From the NCBI GenBank assembly GCA_907163375.1, contig CAJQUW010002202.1, forward strand, positions 124,001 to 188,000: a DNA stretch of 64,000 bases. The letters run 5' to 3'. The position numbers and the translations under genes are program-made. Below, one piece after another: positions 11,681 to 24,894 of this stretch (its first letter is position 1; each line of letters opens with the position of its first letter). The DNA comes from Prostheceraeus crozeri. Its lineage: Eukaryota; Platyhelminthes; Polycladida; Euryleptidae. The notes below the pieces were generated by a model. That model was not told the origin of the DNA. It did no database searches and saw only the letters and a list, made by a program, of their open reading frames with translations.

Positions 11681-14422
11681 ATGAGGAATTCACAACGTCA
11701 AGTTCTGCCCTTCATTGCTAATCTGTTTTTAATTCTACCAATTTGTGATTCAAACATTATTGCCAACTTCGATCTCCAAGACAATATTCAACCGGATACT
11801 TATCTGGGAACAATATCTTCCAGAAATAAAACAATTCCTCCGCCTCTTAACTCAGCCGGATTCTATCGCGTCATAATGGAACCAAATAAACTTGCAGAGA
11901 GAAGCTTTAAAATCGACAGACGAACTTCTGGACTGTCAACAAAGGTTTCTCTCGATCGTGACACTGTTTGTCGAGAGTTAGGTTGCTGCTCTCGTCTTCG
12001 CTGTGGTTTTAACTTCACCGTCTTCATTGGACTCAGCTCAGCGAATTCTGTGAAAGTTACAGTTGGAATAAATTTCAACGATGAGAATGATAATTCTCCT
12101 GTGATCGATCAAGGTGCAATCGCTCTTCCTGAATCCACACCTGTCGGCACTATTCGTCCTCTACCTACAGCTTCCGATCGAGATTCCGATCTCAATGGTG
12201 TGAAAAAATATAAACTAACTGATCTAACGGGAACATTTGTCTTAACCGAAATTGACGGCAAAAGACCAGGCCTGAAATTGATGAAACCATTAGATGCTGA
12301 CAACCCTGCCGGGCGGACTTACTCCCTATCATACGCTGCCATCGATGGGGGGACTCCTCCTAAAACAGGACAAGTATCGCTGGAGGTGCGCGTAGAAGAT
12401 GAAAATGACAATGCACCGATTTTCAAGGTATCTTCGCGAACAGAGATGCTGAGCGAGGACGCTGTTGTGGGAACGGAGATTTATCGGTTTGAAGCCACTG
12501 ATACAGATTCACAGCCGGATAATAAACGTGTTTCCTATAACCTTGATACATCACTGAGCACTCCAGCCAAGATAACTGATGCAAAAATGGCTGTCAATAG
12601 TGTTACAGGGGCCGTGACTGTGCGATCTACACTGGACTACGATAAACCAACTGAAAGAAAATTCATTCTGTTTGTTGAAGCAAAGGATCATGGATCTCCT
12701 GTTCTTTCTAGTACTGCGACTCTGACTGTTGTTCTTACAAATGTAAATGATAATGATCCTACAATTACGGTAACGGCCGAGCAGAAGCTAATAGAGGGAC
12801 AACCTCCGGGTCAGGTGGTTCGAACTATTTCAATACGTGATGACGACGAAATTTCGGGATTGAATATTAACTGTTCTTTGAAAAATAACGATGGATTTGT
12901 AATCAGGCCGATTACAGAAAATCATTACTTCGATATCGTGACTATACGCGTATTTGACTACGAAGTGAACCCACGTGCCACGGTCATCATCTCTTGCACA
13001 GATCGTAGACCACGTGAGAGGACAGTCGAAAAATTATTGGAGATTCCTGTTCAAGATGTGAACGATCACGAGCCAATATTCGAACGACATTTATACACCG
13101 CAGACTTACCAGAAGATGCTCATTTAGGTCGCAGTGTTCTTACTGTCAAAGCAACTGATTTGGACAGTGGTCCTCGTGGAGTAGTCCGATATTATCTCGA
13201 TCAAGATGGTGCACGTTATTTCAATGTGGATAAACGCCTGGGTATTTTGTATATTAATGCTACTATCGACAGGGAGAAAAATTCCACGCTCCGGTTTAAA
13301 GTTTGGGCATCAGATGAAGACTCGAAATCTTTGAAAGCATCAACAGATGTCGAAATTCGAGTAACTGATGTGAATGATAATCCGCCAAGACTGATAAGCT
13401 CTAGGAACATAGATGTAGTAGAAAATACAAAAATTGGCACTGTAGTTAATCAAGTAAGATTTGATGACGCAGATGATGGTTTAAATGGTTCTGTTAAATT
13501 TCAACTAGTGCGAGACAATAATTTAGCCCTCAAATACTTCAACATGACCTCCAACGGACGAATATTTGTCAGTGCACCGATTGACCGTGAAGTTACTCCT
13601 CAACTTCTCTTGCACATTGAAGCTTATGACCTAGGAATGCCTCGTCTAGCCAGTTCTGTGTCATTGATAATTCGTATACTTGACCTCAATGACAACACAC
13701 CTAGACTTGTAAATCCCAGAAATATATCGATGTTGGGATTTAGTCCCCCTTTGTATGCCGACTCTCCTTTCAATAGCACTGTTGCCAATTTGGAAGTCAT
13801 TGATGGAGATTTATTTGACAATGGAACTATAACATTCGCAATAGTTGACACCAATGCTACAGGAATGTTTAAAATAAAGAACGGAAGGCTTTACTCGACT
13901 TGGAGATATCCAAGTCAGCCAGGTCATGGAACCTATCACATTCTCGTTCGAATAAGTGATAAAGGGAAACCTCCGCTCTCTTCCTTATCTTCTCTCACCA
14001 TTTCTATTGCACCACCGAGTGGCATTATAAGGCTGGGAGGTGTGAGTAACGTTGTCATATTAATTTTGATTCTTGTCTGTAGTGCTGCTATAGTCATTGC
14101 TTTGGTTATTGCTATCCTTTGGGCTCGATCGCGTTCGAAGAGACCGTTAGAACATGACGGACGAATACCTGAATATATTGATTACGAGTCGACACTGCAA
14201 AGACGATTACCGTTGTCATCGCAGGATTTTGATTCAGAAATTGTGAGCAATACAGAACTCATGTCTGACACTGCAGCCGTCGTTGGTGATTCGACGATCG
14301 AAAGTGGTATTCATACACTGACCCGCAACAACTGTTCATCTTCCAGAGCCAGTCAAGCAGATTATTTGAATCCTTATCCCTTAACCGCGACCATACGAAG
14401 CAATCACAAAATCAGTTTTGAG
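11681..14422 (+). CDS. Protocadherin, single large exon (7 cadherin repeats, TM, cytoplasmic start)
   Basis: Calcium-dependent cell-adhesion receptor of the plasma membrane. A hydrophobic signal peptide covers about residues 8-22. Six cadherin repeats end in recognisable calcium-linker motifs: DENDNSP near 133, DENDNAP near 240, NVNDNDP near 354, DVNDHEP near 459, DVNDNPP near 563 and DLNDNTP near 668. A seventh membrane-proximal repeat follows. The first repeat carries a Cys-rich insert (CRELGCCSRLRC) seen in protostome protocadherins. A transmembrane helix lies at about 789-812, then WARSRSKRP and about 100 cytoplasmic residues. The frame is open for 916 codons, but the last few run past GAG|GTAAGT at 14423, a strong donor, so the exon should end at 14422 and the cytoplasmic tail continue in an exon I cannot identify. 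It is the only clear host gene here and is intact. Confidence 0.93.
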
Positions 14423-14428
14423 GTAAGT
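14423..14428 (+). promoter_or_regulatory. Predicted 5' splice donor ending the protocadherin exon
   Basis: The junction GAG|GTAAGT matches the consensus donor perfectly. The frame stays open across it for only a few codons to a TGA, as expected of read-through into an intron. Confidence 0.75.
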
Positions 14429-14429
14429 T

Positions 14430-16845
14430 GATGGTTACATGAATGCTATGCAGCTTATAGACTGAATTTCACATCTGTTTTATATTTACTTAGCTCTTTG
14501 TTTGATCACAAATATTTCGTTATCTATTTTTTTTTGTCTAACAGGAAAAATATTAGATACTTGAACTCTGTTAAAGCAAGCCAATCGATGTACGAAACAT
14601 GCTGTGAACTGTTCAATTTGAAGTTTAAAATAATCCTATTTCATATTGCAAAATCGCATGCTTTACAGTTGCTCGATGATGTCATGAGAGCCCTACTAAG
14701 CGCGCTAATATTTTTGTGCGCAACATAACTCATGAGAAGCTCATCGCTGAATAAGTCACTTCTGAAACTCATAATGAATATGCTGTTTTCTAAACACATT
14801 TTTCAAAACATATTGCATGTGGCACGGCTATGTGCTGCAAATATGCCGAAAGAAAGTATTAGGGGAAATAATTCTTTGAAATGCGTAATACAAAACACTC
14901 TCTTAAAGCAAGCAGTACGTCTCGATGTTTTGGTTTTGACATGAATTAGACAATTCAAGAATGTTGATCAAATTATAGAATGTTTCTGTTCAGCCAGCCA
15001 CATCAGTTCAGTGAAATTAGGCAAAATTGAAACTGCACTTATCCCTGTTCGACTTAATTTGACAAAGAAAAATGGGAGACATCATGAAGCGTGTGTCCCT
15101 TTAGGGTGGAAACCATTCATATATTGGCGTGATGACAAATTATGCAGCCTATTGATTTCAGTACAATTCATGTCCTTTACCGTTTGTGAAATATTCGAAC
15201 CATTTAGCCTCTAATTGATATTTACTACTGCTTTGGTCCCAATATTGAACAGATTGAACACAATTACTTAAAATCTATGCTTACTGAAATCAATATAAAT
15301 GCTGAATAAAGTCAATAAATAAAGCGATCATGGTGTCCTAAGCGTGACTAATGCAGACAGATTCAAAAACTTCGATAGAGAAACGGACGCTGCTTTGTTT
15401 CAACGAATCGCATTTATTTTTAACGAAATGCTGTCGTAAAATGTGTCAGATATGCATGGTCAGCATCCCACTTGTTGTATTTCATTGAGATGAAGAGATT
15501 CAGAATTGAACCTACATACTGCACATGTGCACGAGAATTTTCCCGTTCAGTCACAAATGAATTAGACACACAGTGTCAAGTCATCGCACGAGTTAAACCT
15601 TTGGGATACTTCATATTTTTTGAATGTTTGTGGACTAAAATAAAGGCTTTTTTGACATTTTCTCTCTTCTAAACACAACTTTAAAAAAAAGTTTCAAATA
15701 GTGTTTAAAGTCTTAAAATGATTATACTTACCTTCCTGCTAAGCACTTGTTTTGCTCAACAAACAGTTTCTGGAGAGAAAAGTTATACGTTTTGTAAGTA
15801 AGTTGTAAGTCTAGAGGTCTCTCTAGAAAGTACATGTAGCTGAAGCATTTTACGTACATGTGTTTAGAGTCAATGAATATCACAGTCGTTATGTCAATTG
15901 TGTTTAGTTTCAGTTCAATTGAAGGACAGATTTCGTCTGTAGTTGTTCTAGTCTCGTCAATCGATTTAATAAGTTTAACTCGATGCGTCTTTCATGTGGA
16001 AACTCTGTCTGAATCGTTTTGCACCCAAATGAAGCTATTGTTGCAACTGAATGAGAACGTGCCGTCATTGGAAAATGATTGACAAATGCGAGTTATTTGG
16101 TTCAGGAAGCCAATTTTGAAGATGCTTGTAGAGAATAGCTATAGTTCATTAAATAAACAACAGCTGATATAACCTACATGCAGACCTTCCCATGATAATT
16201 CAAATCAGCAATATCAGCAATTTTTTTAGCATAATGAACAAATAATGACTTAAATTAGTGTCCAAAAACAATATATTGAATTCAGCATGGTCTTAATTAA
16301 ATCAATAGAGCAAATGAACCGGAAGCTGAACATTCAAATATCTATATGTGGATCTGTGATCGACAATTCCATAGGTGTGTTGGCATTGAAGGGCAGCTTT
16401 AAGCAGACCACACATTGCGGCCCCCAGTGAAGTAGAGAAAGCTGTCCGACACCATGTACAAAGCAGATAATTCTGTAAGCGGTCACTGGTGCACAATTAC
16501 TTGCCGCACACTTACAATGCATAATTCAACAGATGTGAATTCGCACGAGATATATTGTTCACCGTACTATTCGTTGTCAGAATCATAGAGATATTTTCTG
16601 TCTTATATCATACCTTTAAGATATCTCTTCGCTTTTTCTCTTTTTCCAGTTGCTACCCCAACAAATTAAATCACTGGTTTTAGTCTGAAGGAACTTTTTG
16701 AGTATCTTCAGCTGCAGCAATTGATTGCTTATATGAAGGCGATTACAATCAACGACAAAATTATGAAGTGCACTCAATTGTTAAATTGAAAATTGATTTT
16801 TTCTTTAGTAATGTGTTTCCTACTTTGTTTTATCGCTTACTTTTA
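14430..16845. other. Presumed protocadherin intron, nothing recognised
   Basis: AT-rich sequence lacking coding signatures. All open frames are under about 80 codons and show no family motif. If the donor at 14423 is used, this is intron. Confidence 0.4.
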
Positions 16846-16859
16846 GTAAATGTTCTTCT

Positions 16860-17849
16860 ATGGAGATATAAGTAAGCATTTTGTCGTTATCATTTTTATT
16901 GCCAGGGCCTCGCTTGCTCTCTATGTGACATACTGCAAGAATGATCAATATAATGCTTGGTGCAGCAGACAACACATAAATATCGTTCACACTACGTTGA
17001 AATCACACAGAACATTTACACGGATAATGAAGACAATAGATTATAGATACATGCAAATCAGCGGCCAATAGAGCAATTGTCGCGATCCAAACAGATACAA
17101 GTCAGAACATCAGATTATACAGCAAATAAGAAAAAATAAAAATGAATGCACCATCACAAATAAATGCACAAAAATAAAATAAAATAATAAGTGCATCAAT
17201 ATGTCAAGAAAGAACCAAAATCAATATAAAATCAAAAAGGATATATATGTACAATGACAATGATATAAATGATAAAAACCCAACAATAAAATAAATAAAA
17301 ATTATTTTTTAATAATCAATTGCTTTTTTTAATTTATTTTATTGTTGGGTTTCTATCATTTATATTTAGTTAAAATACTACTTACTTCATTACTTTTGTG
17401 TATATCATATCATTGTACATATATATCCTTTTTGATTTTATATTGATTTTGGTTCTTTCTTGACATATTGATGCACTTATTATTTTATTTTATTTTTGTG
17501 CATTTATTTGTGATGGTGCATTCATTTTTATTTATTTTTGGTGCATTCATTTTTATTTTTTCTTATTTGCTGTATAATCTGATGTTCTGACTTGTATCTG
17601 TTTGGATCGCGACAATTGCTCTATTGGCCGCTGATTTGCATGTATCTATAATCTATTGTCTTCATTATCCGTGTAAATGTTCTGTGTGATTTCAACGTAG
17701 TGTGAACGATATTTATGTGTTGTCTGCTGCACCAAGTATTATATTGATCATTCTTGCAGTATGTCACATAGAGAGCAAGCGAGGCCCTGGCAATAAAAAT
17801 GATAACGACAAAATACTTACTTCTATCTCTAAATTTACGTTCATTCAGC
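16860..17849. repeat. Large palindrome (foldback-like), arms ~440 and ~500 bp
   Basis: The sequence from about 16865 to 17305 is repeated in reverse complement from about 17330 to 17832 with very few substitutions. The right arm has an extra ~38 bp near 17370-17405 and a short internal duplication near 17520-17555. The centre, near 17310-17325, is a run of A and T. Both arms encode the same spurious peptide (VVIIFIARASLALYVTYC) on opposite strands, which only shows how similar they are. A 12-base direct repeat, AAATGTTCTTCT, flanks the structure at 16848-16859 and 17850-17861 and may be a target-site duplication. A transcript of it would fold into a very long hairpin. Confidence 0.9.
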
Positions 17850-17864
17850 AAATGTTCTTCTTCC

Positions 17865-19165
17865 AAAATCGTCATTTAAACAACTGCACTACATGTTTAT
17901 AATGTAATAGAGATATTTCTCACATCGATGAACTCGCATTTCAGAGTGGATCAGAATATCACCTTTCCGTAGTATAACGCTCGTCAACTGAGTTCGACTG
18001 AGGAAGTGGGATTTTTATCTCCCCACACAGGTGCTTTTTGTTGACTGTTTCTCGCTCCTCCTACTGAGTTAATGCTGCTATTATGATTGTCCATCTTGCA
18101 CATGCTCTTTTCATTCGAACACTGCTACTTTTCATTCTATCTTTGCATGGACATCTATTGATTTAATCCACTTCATTTCATATTTGAATAACAGTACTTT
18201 TGAAATGGTGAAGTCTTTCATTGAACGCCCTTCATGTCCTCTACTTGCGCCAATTTAATCCATTAATTCATTTATTCAGAGCTCTTTTATTCTGAAAGTA
18301 TGAGGAATTAGATATCGCTGCTAACTTCATCTAAATCACGCTCTTAGATAATCTAATTTCCTGATGGATAGGCACATGCTAGATATTAGTCAATCGTTAT
18401 CTGATTCGTCGTATTGAGCAAATTGAATGTAGATATCAAGTAGTCTAAGTGGAGTTAATAGACATTTTGCGTGAATTTAGTCGTTTACAATAGTTCCCGT
18501 GATATTCTTATTCCATGATGATCCATGATACTTTGGTTACCTCATTATTGTAAGTAAGTTACCACCGACATTCCAATAAATCCCTAAACATCAACGAGCA
18601 TGAAGGAATGATTCCATTTTAATTTTTCAAAGCCAATCTTAGCCAATTTCTAAAATCAAGATGTTTCAGATAATCGTTCAATAATGACGTTGAGTCACGC
18701 GTTAAGATCTTCTTGGTGTATAATCCCCATGTTCAACCCCATGTATAAAACAATCCGTCTAGGCTTCCAATAACGTTTCTGTATGACAAGATCATAAGCT
18801 CAACTACTTGGCTTTTTTTCAAACAGAGATCAATAGCCTGATTGTTTGATTTTCATCATCCAATCATTCATAATGTTTCTTGCATAGCTGTATGGCAAAA
18901 AGCAGGCAGTTTATTTTAAAGTTGGCACTTGTGTAATTTAAATATCAATTATTAATCAAATTTAACATATTAAACACTTGCATCCGAATAGCATAATGAT
19001 TGCTTGCGACTGTACCAGTACGTTTTCAGTCAACTCCTGTTTACTGTCATTGTTAATTTCAGCAGCAACAATTCATTTTGTTTTATGTTAAGTAGGACGG
19101 CATTCTCAAGGAGTCGCTTCAGAACAATACAGTTTCACAATATACTGCTTATAATGACAGAAAAT
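17865..19165. other. No gene or repeat recognised
   Basis: AT-rich non-coding sequence between the palindrome and the SINE. No frame with a recognisable motif was found. Confidence 0.4.
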
Positions 19166-19168
19166 AAC

Positions 19169-19246
19169 TGCGTCTCAGAGTGGACTCGAGCCACTTCCCC
19201 CAGGCAGACGAGGCTATCGCTCTGACAATTGAGCTAGCGAGGCACA
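19169..19246 (-). mobile_element. tRNA-derived SINE head
   Basis: On the minus strand the sequence has a pol III A box (TAGCTCAATTGTCAGAGCG, 19219-19237) and a B box (GGCTCGAGTCC, 19182-19192). These lie in a tRNA-like order with a near-complete acceptor helix, but the anticodon stem does not pair. It ends in GACGCAGTTATT, shared with the similar copy at 48300-48378. So it is read as a tRNA-derived SINE, not a working tRNA gene. Confidence 0.65.
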
Positions 19247-19382
19247 CCTAAAGAATTCGCTCGTGAAAGTCAACAGTTTCGTCTTTTGCTGAATTTTCTC
19301 TCAAATCAATCTATACCTATAGGAATATCTCGACAGACAGGAGTAAAAGAGAAGGATACTATAGGCTTTCTGTACTCGAAGG

Positions 19383-22139
19383 CCTGCAACCAGGGTTGCC
19401 GTGGGTATGCGGATTCTGTGGGTATGCCCATGGGAATAGGGTGGGTATTGGTATTGAGACCCACAGCTCACATAGCGCTTCTATGGGGCTTCTGTGGGGA
19501 TTCTGAAGATTTTTCACATTCACTAGAAGCAATCAGAACTGACATCAGATCACACAATCAACTTCGATGTTGAATTACAAAGCATCACACAGCCTACCCA
19601 TATCACCACTTAAAATGCATGAAATATCAATGCTGATCATTTTCACATTGGTAATTCACGTTCAATAATTTTTTATGACTTACAATGATAGTTCCAGGTG
19701 TGTCAAGGACGTCTGAAGTGGAAGAATTCTGCAAATCTCCTTTACTGCAGAGCCGATGGAGACTTGCAAATATTAGCTCTAATAGTATAAATACTTCAGA
19801 TGAAATAATTTGTGATAAGCTTGCGTGATAAATGTGATTAATCATTATTAACCTAGATTTTAGACTTATTATAGAAGACCTGCTGGGTCCAGCCCACAAA
19901 GCAAGACACATGAAAATGTTAAATGATTTTCGTCGGATACATGAACAGTGTAATAAAGATTTCTCACACCAAATCATTCAATTGTAGGCCATCTACTCGC
20001 ATTGCAGTCATAGTTATAATGAAAGCTCAGATATTTCTCTTGTCCACGACTTGTCAGAACTTTCATTTTGCTCTGAAAGGCATCCTTAAATGCACACTTA
20101 AATGTACCTCAATAAATGGTTCATTGTGCTGCATTTCATTACCATGCACAAATGGGTCAACATCCTCCAAGTTCTTGTGCAATAATTCGTTGACATGAGT
20201 GGTCGAGAAAATCAGGATGATTTTCATCGAAGTCTATATCTATAATAGCAGATTAGATTGATTCAAAGCTTTTTCCTTCACCACGTGTATATAGTCGATT
20301 TCTACTGCGACTTGAGATGCACAAAGGCCAAACTTGCTTGATATTTTACTTCTTTATCGGCATTAATGGAGAAAGAATTATCAATGATTGCTACATTAAT
20401 TTAATTAGCGAATATTAAACGGGAATATTTAAACATATGAACATGACATGATCCACTGAGCAATAAACGATGGCTATAACACACATTGGTAGACCGAAAA
20501 CATATAGTGAAGGTCTACATAAGAATCTTTGACAGGTGACTTTTTTGTGACAGAGTGACCATTTTGAAGTACTGGCAGTGTATAGCAACATATGAATATT
20601 TTTTATTGATGCTCAAATCTGTCTTTGTATGTTGATGGACATCCTATTATTTAAAAATAGCACCACTATAAGCAACCAAACGAATGAAAAATACTCACAT
20701 TAGGAGCATCAAATACCAACTTACCGGACAGCCCAGGATTATATTCTCAAAATGGAACAAGTGAAACTCATATACAATCCATCAAAACAGCCAAATACAC
20801 TCACTTAAAATTATTTGCAGCAAAAATCGAGTCTTCTCGAAAAGCAGTTGACTGAAAATATTGTGGAGACATGAAGGTCCTTAAGGACTTAAACTAGCAG
20901 TTAAAATTTCTATATACATATATTGATAAATATTCATGCTTGCTTTTTTGAAATTTACTGTACTTAATAACGATTGTCGACAGAGAGGAATTTAAGCTTA
21001 GTTCTTTTGAAATGAATGTGCGCATATTTCCTGAGAATGCTTCGCTTAACATGTATACATGATGTAACGTAAGCTCAGGTTTTATTTTACTTGATATAGA
21101 CTGGTTGCTTCATGTTATAACTGCGAACGGTAAAAGGCGAATAGAAGAAACCTCGAAATTTTAAAAATAGCGAAATATACGAGTATAAATAGCGTACTAT
21201 GCAATGCTCAAGTGTTGTGCAGAACTAAGTACATACTCGTACTAACATTTCATCTCAACATTTTAATAAGGCCATGTTTCCTTCAGTCTACATGTAGTTC
21301 CTGTAACAAAATGAAATAGGATCGACAAAGTCAATGACTAGGTGAAGTGAACCAAAAATCCAAAGTGAGTAAAAGAGGAAGTTTGAAAAACACAAGCTGA
21401 TCAATAACCGATGTGTTACAGAAGCAAAGAAATAAAGCCAATGTCGTCATACTATTAAAAAGAAACATTTCGAGATAGAATTACGTTTACGGTAACCTTC
21501 GTTGTAGAAGTTTATGGAAAAAGATGTCATGTCTCATGAATCATTAAAGAGTCAAGAGCGGAATGAGAAGAACCTATGTAAACTGTACGTGTAAGCTGGC
21601 AGCAGACGACAAAAACTTACGAATCAGTAGAACTAGATGAAGAACACCTATCTGCTAATACAACCAAATGATTCAGGCAAATGTTAATTTGTAAGTCAAA
21701 TACGTGTGCATAGCAGGCTCTATTCCTTACTTGAACGAACATTTAGTTGAATTTTCGGCACAATAATTTCTAGGTGGCAAGTCAGAATCAAGGCTCAATA
21801 ATGATAAAAAATAGGCTACTACAATTTTAAAGAGCAATATGCCTATACCGACGATAGCAAGGAAAAGTCATAAAAGTTACAACACGCAGTCGGTGACTTT
21901 CTCCAAGGACTCCCATTCCACATCTTTGAGGTCAATACGACCTTCAGATCGTTGAATGCTGTACAGAAGTTCCACTGAGATGGAGATATTGGATATATAC
22001 GAACAAGAGCAACATATTAATTAGGGCTCATCCTGTGGCGGGTGCGGGGATTCCGTGGGGGATACCCACAGACGTTTCTGTGGGTATGGGGTGGGGTGGA
22101 GATTCAAATATCAATCCCCACGGCAACCCTGCCTGCAGC
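19383..22139. mobile_element. hAT-type transposon with 8-bp target duplication, no transposase seen
   Basis: The element runs from 19391, where it opens CAGGGTTGCCGTGGG, to 22131, where the reverse complement opens with the same 15 bases. The 8 bases outside are CCTGCAAC (19383-19390) and CCTGCAGC (22132-22139), a target-site duplication with one change, as hAT elements make. Near both ends, CTGTGGG, GTGGGTAT and their complements recur many times, looking like subterminal transposase-binding repeats. The ~2.7 kb interior has only short frames, and I recognise no hAT transposase, so it is non-autonomous or very decayed. A second, truncated end of the same family lies at 26368-26434. Confidence 0.85.
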
Positions 22140-22695
22140 ACTGAAGGAATTCTGTTTGCAAAGCGAACAACTTCATTTCTTCCATACCTATTTGAGAACA
22201 GAGAATCTAGAAATTGTTATTCATATAATACTAGTAACCAATTCAATTTGCTTACATAGGATAATTTAGCATTCAAAGGATTTATCCTTTGTTACATTGA
22301 AATTGGAAGAAGTCTTACTTAGGCAAAGGGTGTAAAACATTCTTTAAAAGTCTCATTTTCGGCCTCGTTTCCTTGCAGAAGCTCGCTTTGGCTGCCGGAC
22401 TATAAGTGATATGTATGCCGTCTACACTCAATTGAACAGAATTCAATTGAAGTAATAAGTCTAATTGAATGAGAAATATGAATGGTCTGTATCAATTCAA
22501 AATCCTCTGCTAAATTCACGTCTTCATCAAATAAAACGTGTTGTATAATAAATTGTGTGAATAATAATAATGAATGTATATTTGTTGTAATGGAAATCGA
22601 CAAGTTACCAAAGAAATACATAATTAACATAAGATAACAGTTCTGCAAGTAAGAACACCTAACTAATAGTCAGAATAACATTCAAGGTAACAGTC
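22140..22695. other. No gene recognised
   Basis: AT-rich spacer between the hAT element and the 3' end of a minus-strand LINE. No motif was seen. Confidence 0.4.
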
Positions 22696-22699
22696 AACA

Positions 22700-24060
22700 C
22701 GCAGCCCTCATCTAGATTCTACAGAATTGAACAGCACACAGACACGGTAAAAGAACGATCGTGCAAAACGTTCAGTTCTATGAATTGGAAGAATAAATCT
22801 TCCTGATGCAGAGACGGTCGGTAAAAGTTTATGCAGTATAAGGGACGGCAACATTATTTTCTTCAACATGCGGATGGACAGCAATTCACGTCTTTCTTGC
22901 AATGATGGAAGACAATGATTCATGCAGTTTTTGGAAATGATGGAACACGATGGAAACGCTTCTGGAGTATTTCAAGGCGATTGGAGTCAGTAACTGAGAA
23001 ACCGAGGAACAGAGGTGCACAATACTCAAGAGTCGTTCTAATCAAAGCGTTGTATACGGTTAGAAGTTCACTTTTGAACACAATTGCTTTAATATGCGAA
23101 AAGCATATAATCGACACGATGAAATGGTCAGTAAGTTATCAACATGGTTGAACCATTAATACTCAGAATTGAACGTGACCCCAAGAATATGGAGGGTGTC
23201 AACTGTTGTCACACCTGGTAGCGTGAAATTCCTTTGGATAAAATTTTTCTTTCGGATTATCAGTGATTTGCATTTGTTGTCATTCAATTCAAGGCCAGTT
23301 GAAAAAAACCACTCAATAAGATGCTTGTGTTCATTTCTAACAATCTCAAGGTTATTTTCACCTTTAAATAATGGGAAGCAACTATTTGTATCATCGGCAT
23401 ATCGAATGAGGAAGGCTCGATCGGGATATTTGCAAGTAAAGGAACCCATAGTAACAGAAAAGTAACAGTAAAGATGGACCCTTGAGGAATTCCTGATGTG
23501 ATGGAGGAGAGTTCACTGGTATGACATCCAATACGAACAAACTGCTGCTGGTTTTCCAGGAACGAAGATATCCACTCGATGAACTCACCTGGGAAAGAAC
23601 AGTCAATTAGTCTCTGTAAAATATTGCAATGTGTCAATTTATCAAAGGCCTTTTTGTAGTCCAACGAAATAACAAGCACACCATAGGCATCCGGTTCATC
23701 CAGGAATCTTGTGACTATGTTCTGTAGTCTAAGAAGGGCGCAAGTTGTTGATGATTGTGGACGAAAGCCGAACTGTTCATCACCATAATGCTTGATCCGG
23801 CTTTCTTTCTTTGTTTGAAGAACTACCCGCTCCATGAGTTTGGCAGGGGTAGGCAAAATGCTGATTGGTCTTAAATCCTGCAAAGCAGGATTTCGGACCT
23901 TCGGCACTGGTGTCATTGCACACGTTTTCCAAGTATCAGGGACTATCCGCTGCATGAAGGAAAGGTTGAATAGATGGGCCATGGGTTTTGCGATAAGAAA
24001 AACGGATTCTTTGTACACGATATTAGGGATATCATAGGAAGATACATCACATTTCATATT
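22700..24060 (-). pseudogene. CR1/Jockey-group LINE, RT and C-terminal half
   Basis: This is a 5'-truncated non-LTR retrotransposon polyprotein. The open frame 24057-23284 gives PVPKVRNPALQDLRPISILP, GFRPQSSTTCALLRLQ, SLDYKKAFDKLTH (RT motif A) and SGIPQGSI (motif B). A frame change near 23450 leads to FLIRYADDTNS with the catalytic YADD, then NDNKCKSLIIRKK and HILGVTFN. Beyond 23156 the frame is interrupted, but phrases such as LLTISSCRLYAFRILKQLCS continue toward 22700. There are therefore at least one frameshift and a few stops. The RT core is well conserved, so the insertion is not ancient. The endonuclease and ORF1 are missing. Confidence 0.85.
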
Positions 24061-24064
24061 TCTT

Positions 24065-24885
24065 AGCAGTCAAAATAAAATCATTTTTTGTGTAAATGAA
24101 AACATTATCGTGGGGAATTATCATTAGAGACATCCACCTGGCACAATGTAATCTGATCGATATCATATATTGTCCTACAATGTTGAACGAGAAACATTAG
24201 TGATTTTTCAAATGCTGTTGCAGTTAAACTAGCCTGCGGTGAAAATCCATCAAAGTAGCTGTCACAGCTGAATTGTCCTCGTGAATGCTTATTATCCTAA
24301 ATGCGCACAAGTATGTACTAAAAATGTATTGAATTCAACGATTCGAGTAGAAAATGCAATAGCATTTTTCCAAATCGTTATTCTAAGGAATCGCAAAGTT
24401 GATTGGCAGAGAAAAAGTAAACCATTTGCATCAGTGAAGACTGACCTTGCATGTTGACTAAGCTCCATACTTGTAAATTCCTTACTTCCGTGGTAGCACC
24501 AAGTAAATTGCAACGCCACGATTAGAGAGGCGGACTGGCAAATAAGGTCGCAGTGTATTCTTGTGTACGAGTGTCAATGCTATACGATAACAAATGAGCT
24601 TTTCTCTCATCAAAATATTGACTTTTGTGTGGTAATTTGCTAATTTTCTTACTGTCTTTCAAATACACCAGTCCGTCGCTGGCCACAGGCCCATGGTTCA
24701 TCGCGGGTCTGAAGTGCCTCCATCAGTAAACGCCCGATAGATAATCTCTGTGCGAAAGACTGCAAACACCTAAACTGGAAATGTAATTGACTTATGATTA
24801 TGTTTCTTGGTGTGGAAGATTGTTCAGAAATCGTACTAGGGTAATGGTTTACTTCAAAGTTTCATAAATATTGATCGATAAATTT
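24065..24885. other. No gene recognised
   Basis: Spacer between two LINE fragments. Short frames only. Confidence 0.35.
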
Positions 24886-24894
24886 AAGGAGTCG

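Noticed and set aside
16850-17875. Two paralogous small genes encoding the same 70-residue peptide on opposite strands
   Set aside because: The similarity is a by-product of the palindrome; the peptide has no family resemblance and the identity extends through non-coding parts.
19627-19977. 116-codon minus-strand ORF as the hAT transposase
   Set aside because: It lacks hAT catalytic or dimerisation motifs and is far shorter than a hAT transposase.
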